DNA of 64,000 nucleotides from Terriglobia bacterium (GTDB taxonomy: Bacteria; Acidobacteriota; Terriglobia; Terriglobales; Acidobacteriaceae), in contig JAIQGF010000007.1 of the NCBI GenBank assembly GCA_020072845.1, positions 124,001 to 188,000 on the forward strand, written 5' to 3'. Made by a program: the position numbers and the translations under genes. The notes beneath the pieces are model-generated. The model made no database searches. It was not told the origin of the DNA and worked only from the letters and a program-made list of their open reading frames with translations. Below are positions 35,901-43,880 of this stretch, piece by piece; position 1 is the stretch's first letter, and each line of letters begins with the position of its first letter.

Positions 35901-38900
35901 ATCGCTACATCGCCCTCGGGCGCATCTTCGCCGAAGCCGTGGAACGCGGCTTGCAACTTTACCAGGGACAGAAGTCAACCGTGGACGTGCGGCCTATCGC
36001 AATTACCGGGGCCGCGCTGGGACTGCCCGGAACCGAACATATCTTCGATGACGCGAACATCGGCCGCATTTTGCGCGGCGAGCAATTCATCGATGCCATC
36101 CCGGCGCGCTTCCGCCGCGCCATGCTCGACAAGCACATCACGCGCCTGGTGAAGAACGAGAACGGAGGTCCAACGTTCGACACCATCACCGACCTGGCGG
36201 ACGTGATCAAGTTAGCGGGGCGCGGAGGGGTGTTCGACCTGGAAAGCGAGTTTGGTGTTTCCGCGGAGCGGATCGCCGCTCTCGACCGCGTGACCCGGCT
36301 GGCGATCGGGGCCGGTATTGATGCCCTGCGCGATGCCGGCATTCCCCTGGTGATGCGCTACAAGAAAACCAGCAAGGGAACGCAACTGCCGGACCGGTGG
36401 GGGCTGCCCGAGGTGATGCGCGACGACACCGGAGTGATTTTCGCCTCCGCATTTCCCGGCATGGATTCGCTGATCGGAGAGGTCACGCATTGCTGCGCCG
36501 ACCAAGCTCGCCGCGAGCAGTTGGAGCTGCTGGAACGGTTGCGGACACGGGCGGTGGAGGCGAACGGTCATGCCTCCAGTTTGCGGCAGGAAATTGAGCG
36601 GCGCATGGAAGAGCTGCGCGCAGTCATCGAAAAAGAGCCGTATCAATTCGACCGGCGTTTCCTGTTCAGGACATTGTCCATGGGACATTCGCAGTTCGCC
36701 GAATTCATCGGCGCGCGTGGTCCCAACACGCAAATCAATGCCGCGTGCGCCAGCACGACGCAGGCCATCTCTCTGGCGGAGGACTGGATCCGCGCCGGAC
36801 GGTGCCGCCGGGTGATTGTGGTCTCGGCCGACGACGTCACCTCCGACAACATGCTGGAATGGTTTGGGGCCGGGTTCCTGGCAAGCGGAGCCGCGGCGAC
36901 GGATGAGATCGTGGAAGAGGCGGCCATTCCCTTCGACCGCCGCCGGCACGGCATGTTGATCGGCATGGGCGCCGCGGCGCTGGTGGTGGAGAGCGCGGAG
37001 GGCGCGCGCGAGCGGGGCATCCAGCCGATTTGCGAAGTGCTGAGCGCAGTGACGGCAAACAGCGCCTTCCACGGCACCCGGTTGGACGTCCAGCATATCG
37101 CGCAGGTCATGGAGAAGCTGGTGGTCCGAGCCGAATCGCAGAGCGCCATTCAGCGTCATCAGATCGCGGCGAAAACGGTCTTCGTCTCGCATGAGACCTA
37201 CACCCCGGCACGGGGCGGCAGCGCGTCGGCGGAAATCCATGCATTGCGGCGGGTGTTCGGTGACGCCGCGGACCAGATCGTGATCGCCAATACCAAGGGC
37301 TTCACTGGGCATGCGATGGGCACGGGGATCGAGGACGTGGTCGCGATCAAGGCGCTGGAAACCGGGTGCGTGCCGCCGGTGGCCAATTTCAGGGAAATTG
37401 ATCCTGAGTTGGGGCGGTTGAACTTGTCGAAGGGCGGCGCTTATCCGGTGGAGTATGCGTTGCGGCTCGCCGCCGGCTTCGGCTCGCAAATCAGCATGAC
37501 GCTGACGCGCTGGGTGGCGACAGCGGACGGAGTGCACCGTAGTCCCAATGCCCTGGGCTATGCCTATCGCATTGTCGACCCCAATGCATGGAATGCCTGG
37601 CTGACTCGCATCGTGGGACATTCGGCCGCCGACCTGGAAGTGGTTCACCGGACGCTGCGCGTGCGCGATGAGGCGCAAGCTGCACGCGACGCAGAATCCG
37701 CGCAGCAATCCAAGCCGGCGCCGGCACCCGTGATGCAATCAGCGCCGCCGATACCTGCAGAGCAACAGCGGCCCGCGACTCCGCGCACTGCGGTTGCCGC
37801 GCCGGCGAAACCCGTGGCAGCGGCGGCGACCGCAATCGCTGCAACCAAAGTGGAGGTGGTGAAGGTTGCAGCCGCAGCGCCCTCAGTTTCTGCGCCTGCG
37901 AAGGTTGCGGCCGCAGCCCCCCCGCCGTTTGCGCCTCCGCAGCCCGCGGCAGGCGGCGATGCGGTCAAAGAGCGGATCCTCGCCCTGGTAGCGGAGAAAA
38001 CCGGGTATCCGGTTGACATGCTCGACCTGGACCTGGACTTGGAAGCGGACCTGGGCGTTGACACCGTGAAGCAGGCAGAGGTATTTGCCGCCATCCGCGA
38101 AGCGTACGGCATCGTACGCGACGACAAAATCAAGCTGCGGGATTTCCCGACTCTTGCCCATGTGATCCGCTTCGTCTACGAACGGCGTCCGGAGCTTGCA
38201 CCGACTGCGGCAGCGATAAAGATAAAGGAGGAAGTAAAAGCGCCCATTGCAATCGCTGCCCCCACCACAGCCGTGGCCGACGATGCGGTCAAGGAGCGGA
38301 TTCTCGCACTCGTAGTGGAGAAGACCGGGTACCCGAAAGACATGCTGGACCTGGACCTCGATCTGGAAGCGGACCTGGGAGTTGATACAGTCAAGCAGGC
38401 GGAGATGTTCGCGGCGATCCGCGAGATCTACAACATTCCGCGCGATCAGAATCTCAAGCTACGCGATTTCCCCACGTTGAAACACGTCATGCAGTTTGTG
38501 TACGACAAGCGCCCGGACCTTGCGGCCCCACCTGCTCCGACAAGGGCGGCAGACAAGGAACCGGCGGCGATTGCGCTCGCTGCCCCCACGACACCCGCGG
38601 CCGACGACGCGGTTAAGGAGCGGATACTCGCACTCGTCGTGGAAAAGACCGGCTACCCGAAAGACATGCTGGACATGGACCTCGATCTGGAAGCGGACCT
38701 GGGAGTTGACACGGTAAAGCAGGCGGAGATGTTCGCGGCGATCCGCGAGATCTACAACATTCCGCGCGATCAGAATCTCAAGCTACGGGATTTCCCCACG
38801 TTGAAACACGTCATGCAGTTCGTGTACGACAGGCGTCCGGACCTTGCCGCGCCAGCCCCTCCAGTAACGGTGGCAGAGAAGCAACCCGAACCGATCAAGC

Positions 38901-41767
38901 CCACGGTCGAACCAGCGGCCACGGCCGAAGATCCAATTGCGGACGCGGTACTGCAGATCGTCGCCGAGAAGACCGGATATCCCAAAGACATGCTGGACCT
39001 GGACCTCGATCTGGAAGCGGACCTCGGCATTGACACGGTAAAACAGGCGGAAATGTTTGCGGCCATCCGCGAGTTGTACAAAATTCCGCGCGACCCGAAT
39101 CTCAAACTGCGGGACTTCCCCACGCTGGCACAAGTCATTAAGTTCGCGCACGACCGGCAGCCGGCCGCGGCAGCACCAACCGCAACGCCTCCTGCCGCCC
39201 CGGTGGACCAGCATGGGCCGGCGGAGGAAACACCCAAAGCACGCCCGGCGGTCGCCAGTTTCGACGCGGCTAATCTTATCCCGCGCCGCGTGCCGACACC
39301 CGTGGTGCGTCCCACACTCGACATCTGCAAGCCGACCGGCGTGGCGCTCAACCACGGCGAGCGCGTGATCGTCATGCCGGACAAAGGCGGCGTGGCGAGC
39401 GCGCTGGCACAGTTGCTCCAGGGGATGGGCGTGGAAGTACTCCAGCTCGACCGGGAGCTGTCTGCGGACGCGCTCAGCGAATATCTCAACCGGTGTCTGG
39501 CTGCGGGCCCGGTGCACGGAGTCTTTTGGCTTCCTGCCTTGGACGACGAGGGCAACCATCGCGAGATGGATCTCAAATCCTGGCGCGAGGCGGTGCGTAT
39601 CCGTCTGAAGTCTTTTTACGTCGCCATGCGCAGGCTCTACGACCAGATTGCGGCGCCGGGAACATTCCTGGTTTCCGCCACTCGCCTGGGAGGGCAACAC
39701 GGCTACGATCCGGCGGGAGCAGCCGCACCGCTGGGTGGCGCCGTGGCGGGCTTCAGCAAAGCTTACAAGCGCGAGCGTATTGACGCTCTGGTGAAGGCAG
39801 TCGATTTCGAATCACGCCGCGGCGCGTTCCAGATTGCTGAGACCCTCATTGAAGAAGCGCTGCGCGATCCCGGCGCGGTCGAGATCGGCTACAAGGAAGG
39901 ACTACGCTGGGCGGTTGGGCTGCGGGAAGAGCCGGCGGCCGACGGCCAGCCTGGCCTGACCCTGGACAAAGACACTGTCTTCCTGATCACCGGCGCCGCG
40001 GGCAGCATCGTCTCGGCCATCACCACGGATCTGGCGGCGGCTTCCGGCGGCACGTTTTATCTGCTCGACCTGGTGCCGGAGCCCGATAGCAATGATCCCG
40101 ACCTCAAACTTTTTGTCAGCGACAAAGACGCGCTGAAACGCGCCCTGTTCGCCCGCATCCAGCAACGCGGGGAGCGGGCTACTCCGGCGCTGGTGGAAAA
40201 GGAACTGGCGGCGCTGGAACGGGCGCAGGCGGCGGCGAGCGCGATTGCGGCCGTGCAGGCGGCCGGCGGCACCGCCCGGTACTTCAGCGTGAATCTGACC
40301 GATCCGGATGCGGTGGCCAAGGTCGTCGATCAAGTACGTGCGCGCAGCGGCCGGATTGACGTGATGCTGCACGCCGCCGGGATCGAGCGCAGCCACTTGC
40401 TTCCGGACAAGACACCAAGTGAGTTCGATCTGGTGTTTGACGTCAAGACCATCGGCTGGTTCAACTTGCTGCGCGCGATCGGCGACATGCCGCTGGGCGC
40501 GACCGTGGCGTTCAGTTCGGTGGCGGGACGCTTCGGCAACGCAGGACAAACGGACTACAGCTCGGCCAACGATCTGCTTTGCAAGCTGACATCGAACTTG
40601 CGAACCACCCGGCCGCGGACGCGCGGCATCGTGCTTGACTGGAGCGCGTGGGGCGGCATTGGCATGGCGACACGCGGTTCCATCCCCAAGATGATGGAAT
40701 TGGCCGGTATTGACATGATTCCGCCGGAAGCGGGCATTCCCATGATTCGCCGCGAACTGACGGCGGGAGCAACCCGCGGCGAAATCGTAGTCGGGCAACG
40801 ACTCGGCATTCTGACTAACGAGTGGGACGTCGCCGGCGGACTGGAAACGACGGCGGCTTCCCGTACGAATCGCCTGCAAGGACCGATGATTGGCAAGGTC
40901 ACGGGCGCCGGGCTTCACAGCGCGGGGCTGCTCATTGAGGCGACGCTCGACCCCAAGATCCAACCGTTCCTGTACGACCATCAGATCGAAGGCACGCCCG
41001 TGCTGCCTGGGGTGATGGGCGTCGAGGCATTCGTCGAAGCGGCCTTGTGGATGCTTCCGGGCTGGCACGCCGAGGCGATCGAGGATGTGAATTTCCTGGC
41101 GCCTCATAAGTTTTATCGCAGCGAGCCACGCACCCTGACAACGGAAGCAACGTTCTATGCGCAGGGTGATTCCATCCTCGCCGATTGCCGTTTGATCGGC
41201 CGCCGCTCACTGCCCAACCAGAAGGACCCGCAAGTCACGACACATTTCACGGGCCGGGTGCGGCTGACGCGCAAGCCGCCGCAGGCGGTGACGGTGGTTG
41301 CGCCTGGCGCGCCGCCGGGAAAGACCATCGAAGCCGCCGATATCTACCGCATTTATTTCCACGGACCGGCCTACCAGGTGATCGGGCGGGCGTGGCGGGA
41401 TGGGAAACGGATGATCGGACAGTTGGCGAAAGGCCTGCCCTGCAATCACCAGCCGTCCGAATGGCCGGCCGTGAGCGCGCCGCGGCTGCTCGAGCTTTGC
41501 TTCCAAACTGCCGGCCTGCTGGAGATGACAGGGGAAGGCCGGTTTGGCCTGCCGCAGCACGTGGACCGGGTCTGCGTTTGCAGCGCACCCGGCTTGGCGG
41601 ATGCGCAGCTCTATGCCGTGGTTACGCCCTCCGCCGGGGGAAGGTTCGACGCGGAAGTTGTGGACGAGAGAGGGACGCGGTACGTTCAGCTCAGCGGCTA
41701 CCACACCGTCGCGCTGGCCAACAAGATCGAGGGCGAAGCGCTGAAAGCGTTGCAAGCAGTGGCGTGA
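32936..41767 (+). CDS. Giant PfaA/HglE-like megasynthase, KS-AT-KS-ACP4-KR-DH
   Basis: A 2943-residue multidomain synthase; ATG at 32936 with GAGGAG. Domains: KS1 (about 8-460; Cys217 in DAACASA, His in EGHGTST and SNIGHLK), AT (about 608-925; Ser712 in GHSLG), KS2 (about 1015-1540; Cys1271 in NAACAST, later SHETYTP and TGHAMGTG, with a charged helical insert near 1190-1240), four ACPs (about 1670-2085), KR (about 2345-2640; TGAAGSI, Tyr2541 in TDYSSAND) and a double-hotdog DH (about 2670-2943; His2682 in HQIEGTPVLPG, then ELCFQ). No enoyl reductase is seen. It is likely to be an iterative secondary-lipid or polyketide synthase. All ACPs show DTVKQ where Ser carries phosphopantetheine in normal ACPs. 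Confidence 0.9.
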   Translation: MENNVHRAMAIVGVGAVLPDAPNAAAFWENVKNGRYSIAEVPPERWDPALYYDADPAAPDKTYSKIGGWVREHVWDPMKWHLPIPPRVSAAMDETQQWAIECTREALEDYGYPKRPLNLERTAVILGNAMGGEKHYFTVMRALFPEFARELAEGASFAALPEPVRNTILDEVHGRMNHLCPEITEDTMPGELSNCVAGRIANLFNFRGPNYVVDAACASAMAALSAAVEGLAEHDFDVAITGGIDRNMGPSTFVKFCKIGALSGTGSRPYAEGADGFVMGEGAVVFVIKRLADAERDGDKIYAVLRGVGGSSDGKGKGITAPNPVGQRLAMQRGWENAGLSPTPGTLIEGHGTSTRAGDLAELQSLLDVLSDLHLPTHSVALGSVKSNIGHLKSAAGAAGLLKAALAIHDKVLPPSVHYERPNPGIDLAHSPVYVNTELKPWTMAADGVRRAGVSAFGFGGTNFHCVLEEHIPHKLTGNGKRSVAVSNIGPVTAEGGAMNTSGVSQTSHAELSDKAPLRGALVIGADSDAALADRLRPVQKAAAAGRAPAWLAPAESDLRAPERLAIDYTDAADLAEKSSKALQALAANQPAVWKALRAQGIFRGHGPAPKVAFLYTGQGSQYVNMLKPLRAVEPIVADTFAEADRIMTPLLGKPLSEFIFVESTDADAVAKAEADLMQTAITQPAVLATDLALTRLLAAYGIRPDMTMGHSLGEYGALVAAGALPLAGALEAVSARGREMTRVAFGDNGKMAAVFAPISEIERILKSVDGYVVIANINSDRQGVIGGASKAVEQAMELLLKAGYEVTPLTVSHAFHTSIVAPASEPLRQALARLGLQSPQLPIVANVNGEFYPTGPDVVPQMLDILARQVAAPVQFVKGLRTLYDAGARVFVETGPKKALQGFAEDVLGGRGDVVSLFTNHPKVGDVASFNQALCGLYAAGLGHGRAEQAAATPQRAIAPAEKRAESLPVVAAAPKAPTATSAPAADDRYIALGRIFAEAVERGLQLYQGQKSTVDVRPIAITGAALGLPGTEHIFDDANIGRILRGEQFIDAIPARFRRAMLDKHITRLVKNENGGPTFDTITDLADVIKLAGRGGVFDLESEFGVSAERIAALDRVTRLAIGAGIDALRDAGIPLVMRYKKTSKGTQLPDRWGLPEVMRDDTGVIFASAFPGMDSLIGEVTHCCADQARREQLELLERLRTRAVEANGHASSLRQEIERRMEELRAVIEKEPYQFDRRFLFRTLSMGHSQFAEFIGARGPNTQINAACASTTQAISLAEDWIRAGRCRRVIVVSADDVTSDNMLEWFGAGFLASGAAATDEIVEEAAIPFDRRRHGMLIGMGAAALVVESAEGARERGIQPICEVLSAVTANSAFHGTRLDVQHIAQVMEKLVVRAESQSAIQRHQIAAKTVFVSHETYTPARGGSASAEIHALRRVFGDAADQIVIANTKGFTGHAMGTGIEDVVAIKALETGCVPPVANFREIDPELGRLNLSKGGAYPVEYALRLAAGFGSQISMTLTRWVATADGVHRSPNALGYAYRIVDPNAWNAWLTRIVGHSAADLEVVHRTLRVRDEAQAARDAESAQQSKPAPAPVMQSAPPIPAEQQRPATPRTAVAAPAKPVAAAATAIAATKVEVVKVAAAAPSVSAPAKVAAAAPPPFAPPQPAAGGDAVKERILALVAEKTGYPVDMLDLDLDLEADLGVDTVKQAEVFAAIREAYGIVRDDKIKLRDFPTLAHVIRFVYERRPELAPTAAAIKIKEEVKAPIAIAAPTTAVADDAVKERILALVVEKTGYPKDMLDLDLDLEADLGVDTVKQAEMFAAIREIYNIPRDQNLKLRDFPTLKHVMQFVYDKRPDLAAPPAPTRAADKEPAAIALAAPTTPAADDAVKERILALVVEKTGYPKDMLDMDLDLEADLGVDTVKQAEMFAAIREIYNIPRDQNLKLRDFPTLKHVMQFVYDRRPDLAAPAPPVTVAEKQPEPIKPTVEPAATAEDPIADAVLQIVAEKTGYPKDMLDLDLDLEADLGIDTVKQAEMFAAIRELYKIPRDPNLKLRDFPTLAQVIKFAHDRQPAAAAPTATPPAAPVDQHGPAEETPKARPAVASFDAANLIPRRVPTPVVRPTLDICKPTGVALNHGERVIVMPDKGGVASALAQLLQGMGVEVLQLDRELSADALSEYLNRCLAAGPVHGVFWLPALDDEGNHREMDLKSWREAVRIRLKSFYVAMRRLYDQIAAPGTFLVSATRLGGQHGYDPAGAAAPLGGAVAGFSKAYKRERIDALVKAVDFESRRGAFQIAETLIEEALRDPGAVEIGYKEGLRWAVGLREEPAADGQPGLTLDKDTVFLITGAAGSIVSAITTDLAAASGGTFYLLDLVPEPDSNDPDLKLFVSDKDALKRALFARIQQRGERATPALVEKELAALERAQAAASAIAAVQAAGGTARYFSVNLTDPDAVAKVVDQVRARSGRIDVMLHAAGIERSHLLPDKTPSEFDLVFDVKTIGWFNLLRAIGDMPLGATVAFSSVAGRFGNAGQTDYSSANDLLCKLTSNLRTTRPRTRGIVLDWSAWGGIGMATRGSIPKMMELAGIDMIPPEAGIPMIRRELTAGATRGEIVVGQRLGILTNEWDVAGGLETTAASRTNRLQGPMIGKVTGAGLHSAGLLIEATLDPKIQPFLYDHQIEGTPVLPGVMGVEAFVEAALWMLPGWHAEAIEDVNFLAPHKFYRSEPRTLTTEATFYAQGDSILADCRLIGRRSLPNQKDPQVTTHFTGRVRLTRKPPQAVTVVAPGAPPGKTIEAADIYRIYFHGPAYQVIGRAWRDGKRMIGQLAKGLPCNHQPSEWPAVSAPRLLELCFQTAGLLEMTGEGRFGLPQHVDRVCVCSAPGLADAQLYAVVTPSAGGRFDAEVVDERGTRYVQLSGYHTVALANKIEGEALKALQAVA
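37960..39165 (+). repeat. Four tandem 324-bp acyl-carrier-protein repeats
   Basis: The equivalent Thr codons of the four ACPs start at 38063, 38387, 38711 and 39035, an exact 324-bp (108-residue) period including the Ala/Pro linkers. Each repeat has EKTGYPxDMLDLDLDLEADL then GxDTVKQAE and KLRDFPTL. Repeats 2 and 3 are almost identical at DNA level over roughly 190 bases, which points to recent duplication or gene conversion; repeats 1 and 4 have diverged. Confidence 0.9.
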
Positions 41768-41796
41768 ACATCGGCCTCAGCAAGGCGCGCCCCATC

Positions 41797-42555
41797 ATGA
41801 CCATGGACGTTTATTGGCTGGAACAGACGGAGTCGGATGTTCCGCCGGGCAATGAGTGGCTCAGCGGAAACGAAATCATCCTGCTCGAAGGACTTCATGT
41901 CGCCAAGCGCCGAGCCGACTGGCGGCTGGGACGCTGGACGGCAAAAAGCGCGGTGGCCGCCTACCTGAAGCTGCGCGTTCCTCCGGCTTGCATGGCGGAA
42001 ATTGAAATAAGTGCGCGGCCATCCGGAGCGCCGCAGGTGAGGTTGGCGACCGGGCCCGCGCCGGCTGAAATTTCCCTAAGCCACCGCGGCGGCGTCGCCA
42101 TGTGCGCGGTCGCGGGGCCGGACGCGGCGATCGGATGCGACCTGGAGATCGTGGAAACCCACAGCACGGCGTTCATCCGGGACTACTTTACCGATAAAGA
42201 GCGGGTGGAAATTGCGCGGGCGCCTGCGAGCCACCAGCGATCGCTTGTGGCCGCCCTGTGGAGCGCGAAGGAGAGCGCGCTCAAGGCACTGCAAGAGGGA
42301 CTTCGGCTCGATACCCGGTCGGTGTCGGTCCGCCTGAGTGGGTGGGCCGACGAAGTCCATCGCTGGTATTCGCTGCAGGTTGATTGCGAACACGGTGAAG
42401 TGTTCCATGGCTGGTGGCAAAGGGCAGGCACTGTGGTGCGCACCATGGTTGCCAGACCCCAGCCGGCAATGCCGATGCTCCTGCCGATATTGAGCTTCGC
42501 AAGCCGGCGAATGGAAGCCCAGGCCGACGCTGCCCCACCACTGCGACCTATTTAG
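41797..42555 (+). CDS. 4'-phosphopantetheinyl transferase (Sfp type)
   Basis: About 252 residues with the Sfp signature: ISLSHRGGVAMCAV, IGCDLEIVE (Mg-binding Asp/Glu), FTDKERVE and LWSAKESALKAL. It would transfer phosphopantetheine from CoA to the carrier domains of the megasynthase encoded just upstream. The ATG at 41797 gives a natural N-terminus (MTMDVYWLEQ); a GTG at 41764 overlapping the megasynthase stop as GTGA is an alternative coupled start. Its stop overlaps the converging glycosyltransferase gene by eight bases. The C-terminal 60 residues extend past the usual core. Confidence 0.9.
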   Translation: MTMDVYWLEQTESDVPPGNEWLSGNEIILLEGLHVAKRRADWRLGRWTAKSAVAAYLKLRVPPACMAEIEISARPSGAPQVRLATGPAPAEISLSHRGGVAMCAVAGPDAAIGCDLEIVETHSTAFIRDYFTDKERVEIARAPASHQRSLVAALWSAKESALKALQEGLRLDTRSVSVRLSGWADEVHRWYSLQVDCEHGEVFHGWWQRAGTVVRTMVARPQPAMPMLLPILSFASRRMEAQADAAPPLRPI

Positions 42556-43465
42556 CTCTGTCCTTCACCCAATCGGTGAAAACACCTTCATTGACGCTGA
42601 AGTAGTGGCACCCCAAGGCGGAGGTTTGCTCTCGGCTGGTTGAGAGGAATTCCTGGCCTTGCAAGAAATCGTGCCACGCGAAAATTCCGCACGAGACTTC
42701 CGGCAGGCGCCCTAGCATCATCCAGAACGCCACTTCATCAGCGATCCAGGCGTTGGAGGAAGGAAACGGCAGCGGAGGGTGCGACGGTTCCGCTGAACCG
42801 ACGGCGCTGTTGGGATCGCACTCCGGCGTCCGGTAAGGCAACGCGCCATCGTGGTGCAAGCGCAACCACATCATCAAGCGCGATGCGTAGTCCAGCATGA
42901 AACCGAGCATCGGCGCCAGTTTGCGGTGCAGACCACGATTCAACAGCAGAGCGCCGGCATTCAAGGTTGGAACTTCGCGCAAGGCTTCCGATTTCAGCAA
43001 GGCCGCCAGCGCGGCAGGATCGAGATACGCGGCATCGCCATGAGCGCTATACGGGGAAAAAGGCTCTTCGCGCCCGTAGCATTCGCATTCCGCATAGCGT
43101 TCAAACAGCTTGGTGACGTCGTCGAAGAAGAAAGTGTCGCAATCAACCAACAGCAACTGCGCCACGTCCACATCGGCCAGTTTGGCGAGCGACAAATACT
43201 TGCAGAGAACGCCATAGCTACTCAGCGCCTCCGCATGCGGCGACAGACTGCCAAGCGAGGCGACGTAGGCGCCGACCGGCTTCACACAGATGTGGTTCGC
43301 TTCCAGGAGAGCCGCAGCGGCCGACGGCAAATCGCCATACACGAACACCCACACCGGGATGTTGGTGTTGTATTGCCGCAGGCTGGCAGTGCTGCGCAGT
43401 AGCTGGTCGAGATGCGGTCCTTCACCGCAATCGGTCACCGAATAACAGACGAGCCGGCTGGCCAT
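42548..43465 (-). CDS. GT-A-fold glycosyltransferase-like protein
   Basis: A 305-residue protein with a nucleotide-sugar transferase look. The start RLVCYSVTDCGEGPHLDQLLRS is followed by a Rossmann-like region and a DxD motif at 108-110 (LLLVDCDTFFF), as in GT8-like enzymes that bind UDP-sugar through a metal. Further features are LREVPTLNAGALLLNRG and the acidic IADEVAFWMMLG. No signal peptide, so cytoplasmic. The family assignment is by fold motifs only. It is transcribed divergently from the Pro-rich peptide/oxygenase genes with 193 bases between, which makes a joint role in peptide modification possible but unproven. Confidence 0.65.
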   Translation of the reverse strand: MASRLVCYSVTDCGEGPHLDQLLRSTASLRQYNTNIPVWVFVYGDLPSAAAALLEANHICVKPVGAYVASLGSLSPHAEALSSYGVLCKYLSLAKLADVDVAQLLLVDCDTFFFDDVTKLFERYAECECYGREEPFSPYSAHGDAAYLDPAALAALLKSEALREVPTLNAGALLLNRGLHRKLAPMLGFMLDYASRLMMWLRLHHDGALPYRTPECDPNSAVGSAEPSHPPLPFPSSNAWIADEVAFWMMLGRLPEVSCGIFAWHDFLQGQEFLSTSREQTSALGCHYFSVNEGVFTDWVKDRAK

Positions 43466-43487
43466 TTTCTCGGGTGGCTGCCCTTTC

Positions 43488-43516
43488 TTGACAATCGAGG
43501 CGGCACATTCTATCGT
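43488..43516 (+). promoter_or_regulatory. Sigma70-like promoter for the Pro-rich peptide operon
   Basis: TTGACA at 43488-43493 and TATCGT at 43511-43516 are separated by exactly 17 bases. Transcription would start near 43523, leaving a leader of about 135 bases before the peptide ATG at 43659. This is the only good plus-strand promoter candidate in the divergent region. Confidence 0.6.
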
Positions 43517-43658
43517 TTGCGACCAACTCTTACGAAGCCAGCTTTCATTTCACTGCATTCGGACCCATTGCAACTCAGTGCGCGACCACTCGGAATCCAG
43601 GTGAGCGGCGGCGTGCGCGATTTACGCAGGATCAACTGGTTGGCTAAGGAGAAGCCGT

Positions 43659-43865
43659 ATGACAGACATCTCAACTTCCGACGCAGGACGGAGGAGTATG
43701 CAGTGCAGCCCACCGGGTGGACCGAAACCAGGTCATGTTCCCGGTGCGGCGCCAACCGCCCCAAGACCAGGCCCACCTCCCGGTGCGGCGCCAACCGCCC
43801 CAAAACCAGGACCGAAACCCGGTCCTGTTCCCGGTGCGGCGCCTACTAGCAGGCCGAAGACATAG
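43659..43865 (+). CDS. 68-residue Pro/Gly-rich repeat peptide, candidate oxygenase substrate
   Basis: A small gene with an ideal Shine-Dalgarno (AAGGAG, 7 bases before ATG). A 16-residue polar N-terminus (MTDISTSDAGRRSMQC) is followed by a core containing all 20 of the 20 prolines, with eight Pro-Gly pairs and three PGAAPT repeats separated by APRPGPP, APKPGPKPGPV and SRPKT. The DNA repeats are obvious (CCCGGTGCGGCGCC three times). It ends 15 bases before a prolyl-hydroxylase-like oxygenase gene. There is no signal peptide. Role as precursor or substrate for the neighbouring oxygenases is inferred from position and from the Pro-Gly motif, the usual target of prolyl 4-hydroxylases. No known family was recognised. 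Confidence 0.65.
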   Translation: MTDISTSDAGRRSMQCSPPGGPKPGHVPGAAPTAPRPGPPPGAAPTAPKPGPKPGPVPGAAPTSRPKT

Positions 43866-43880
43866 CAGGATCGCAAACCG

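Noticed and set aside
37960-39165. Tandem 324-bp DNA repeat considered as a non-coding satellite
   Set aside because: It stays in frame within the megasynthase and encodes four carrier domains.
43412-43849. Overlapping frame with repeated SRCGANRPKTR-like units, resembling Cys-pair zinc ribbons
   Set aside because: It is the shifted reading of the same DNA repeats that encode the Pro-rich peptide, has no Shine-Dalgarno and starts inside the promoter region. The Pro-rich frame has ideal initiation signals and operon spacing.
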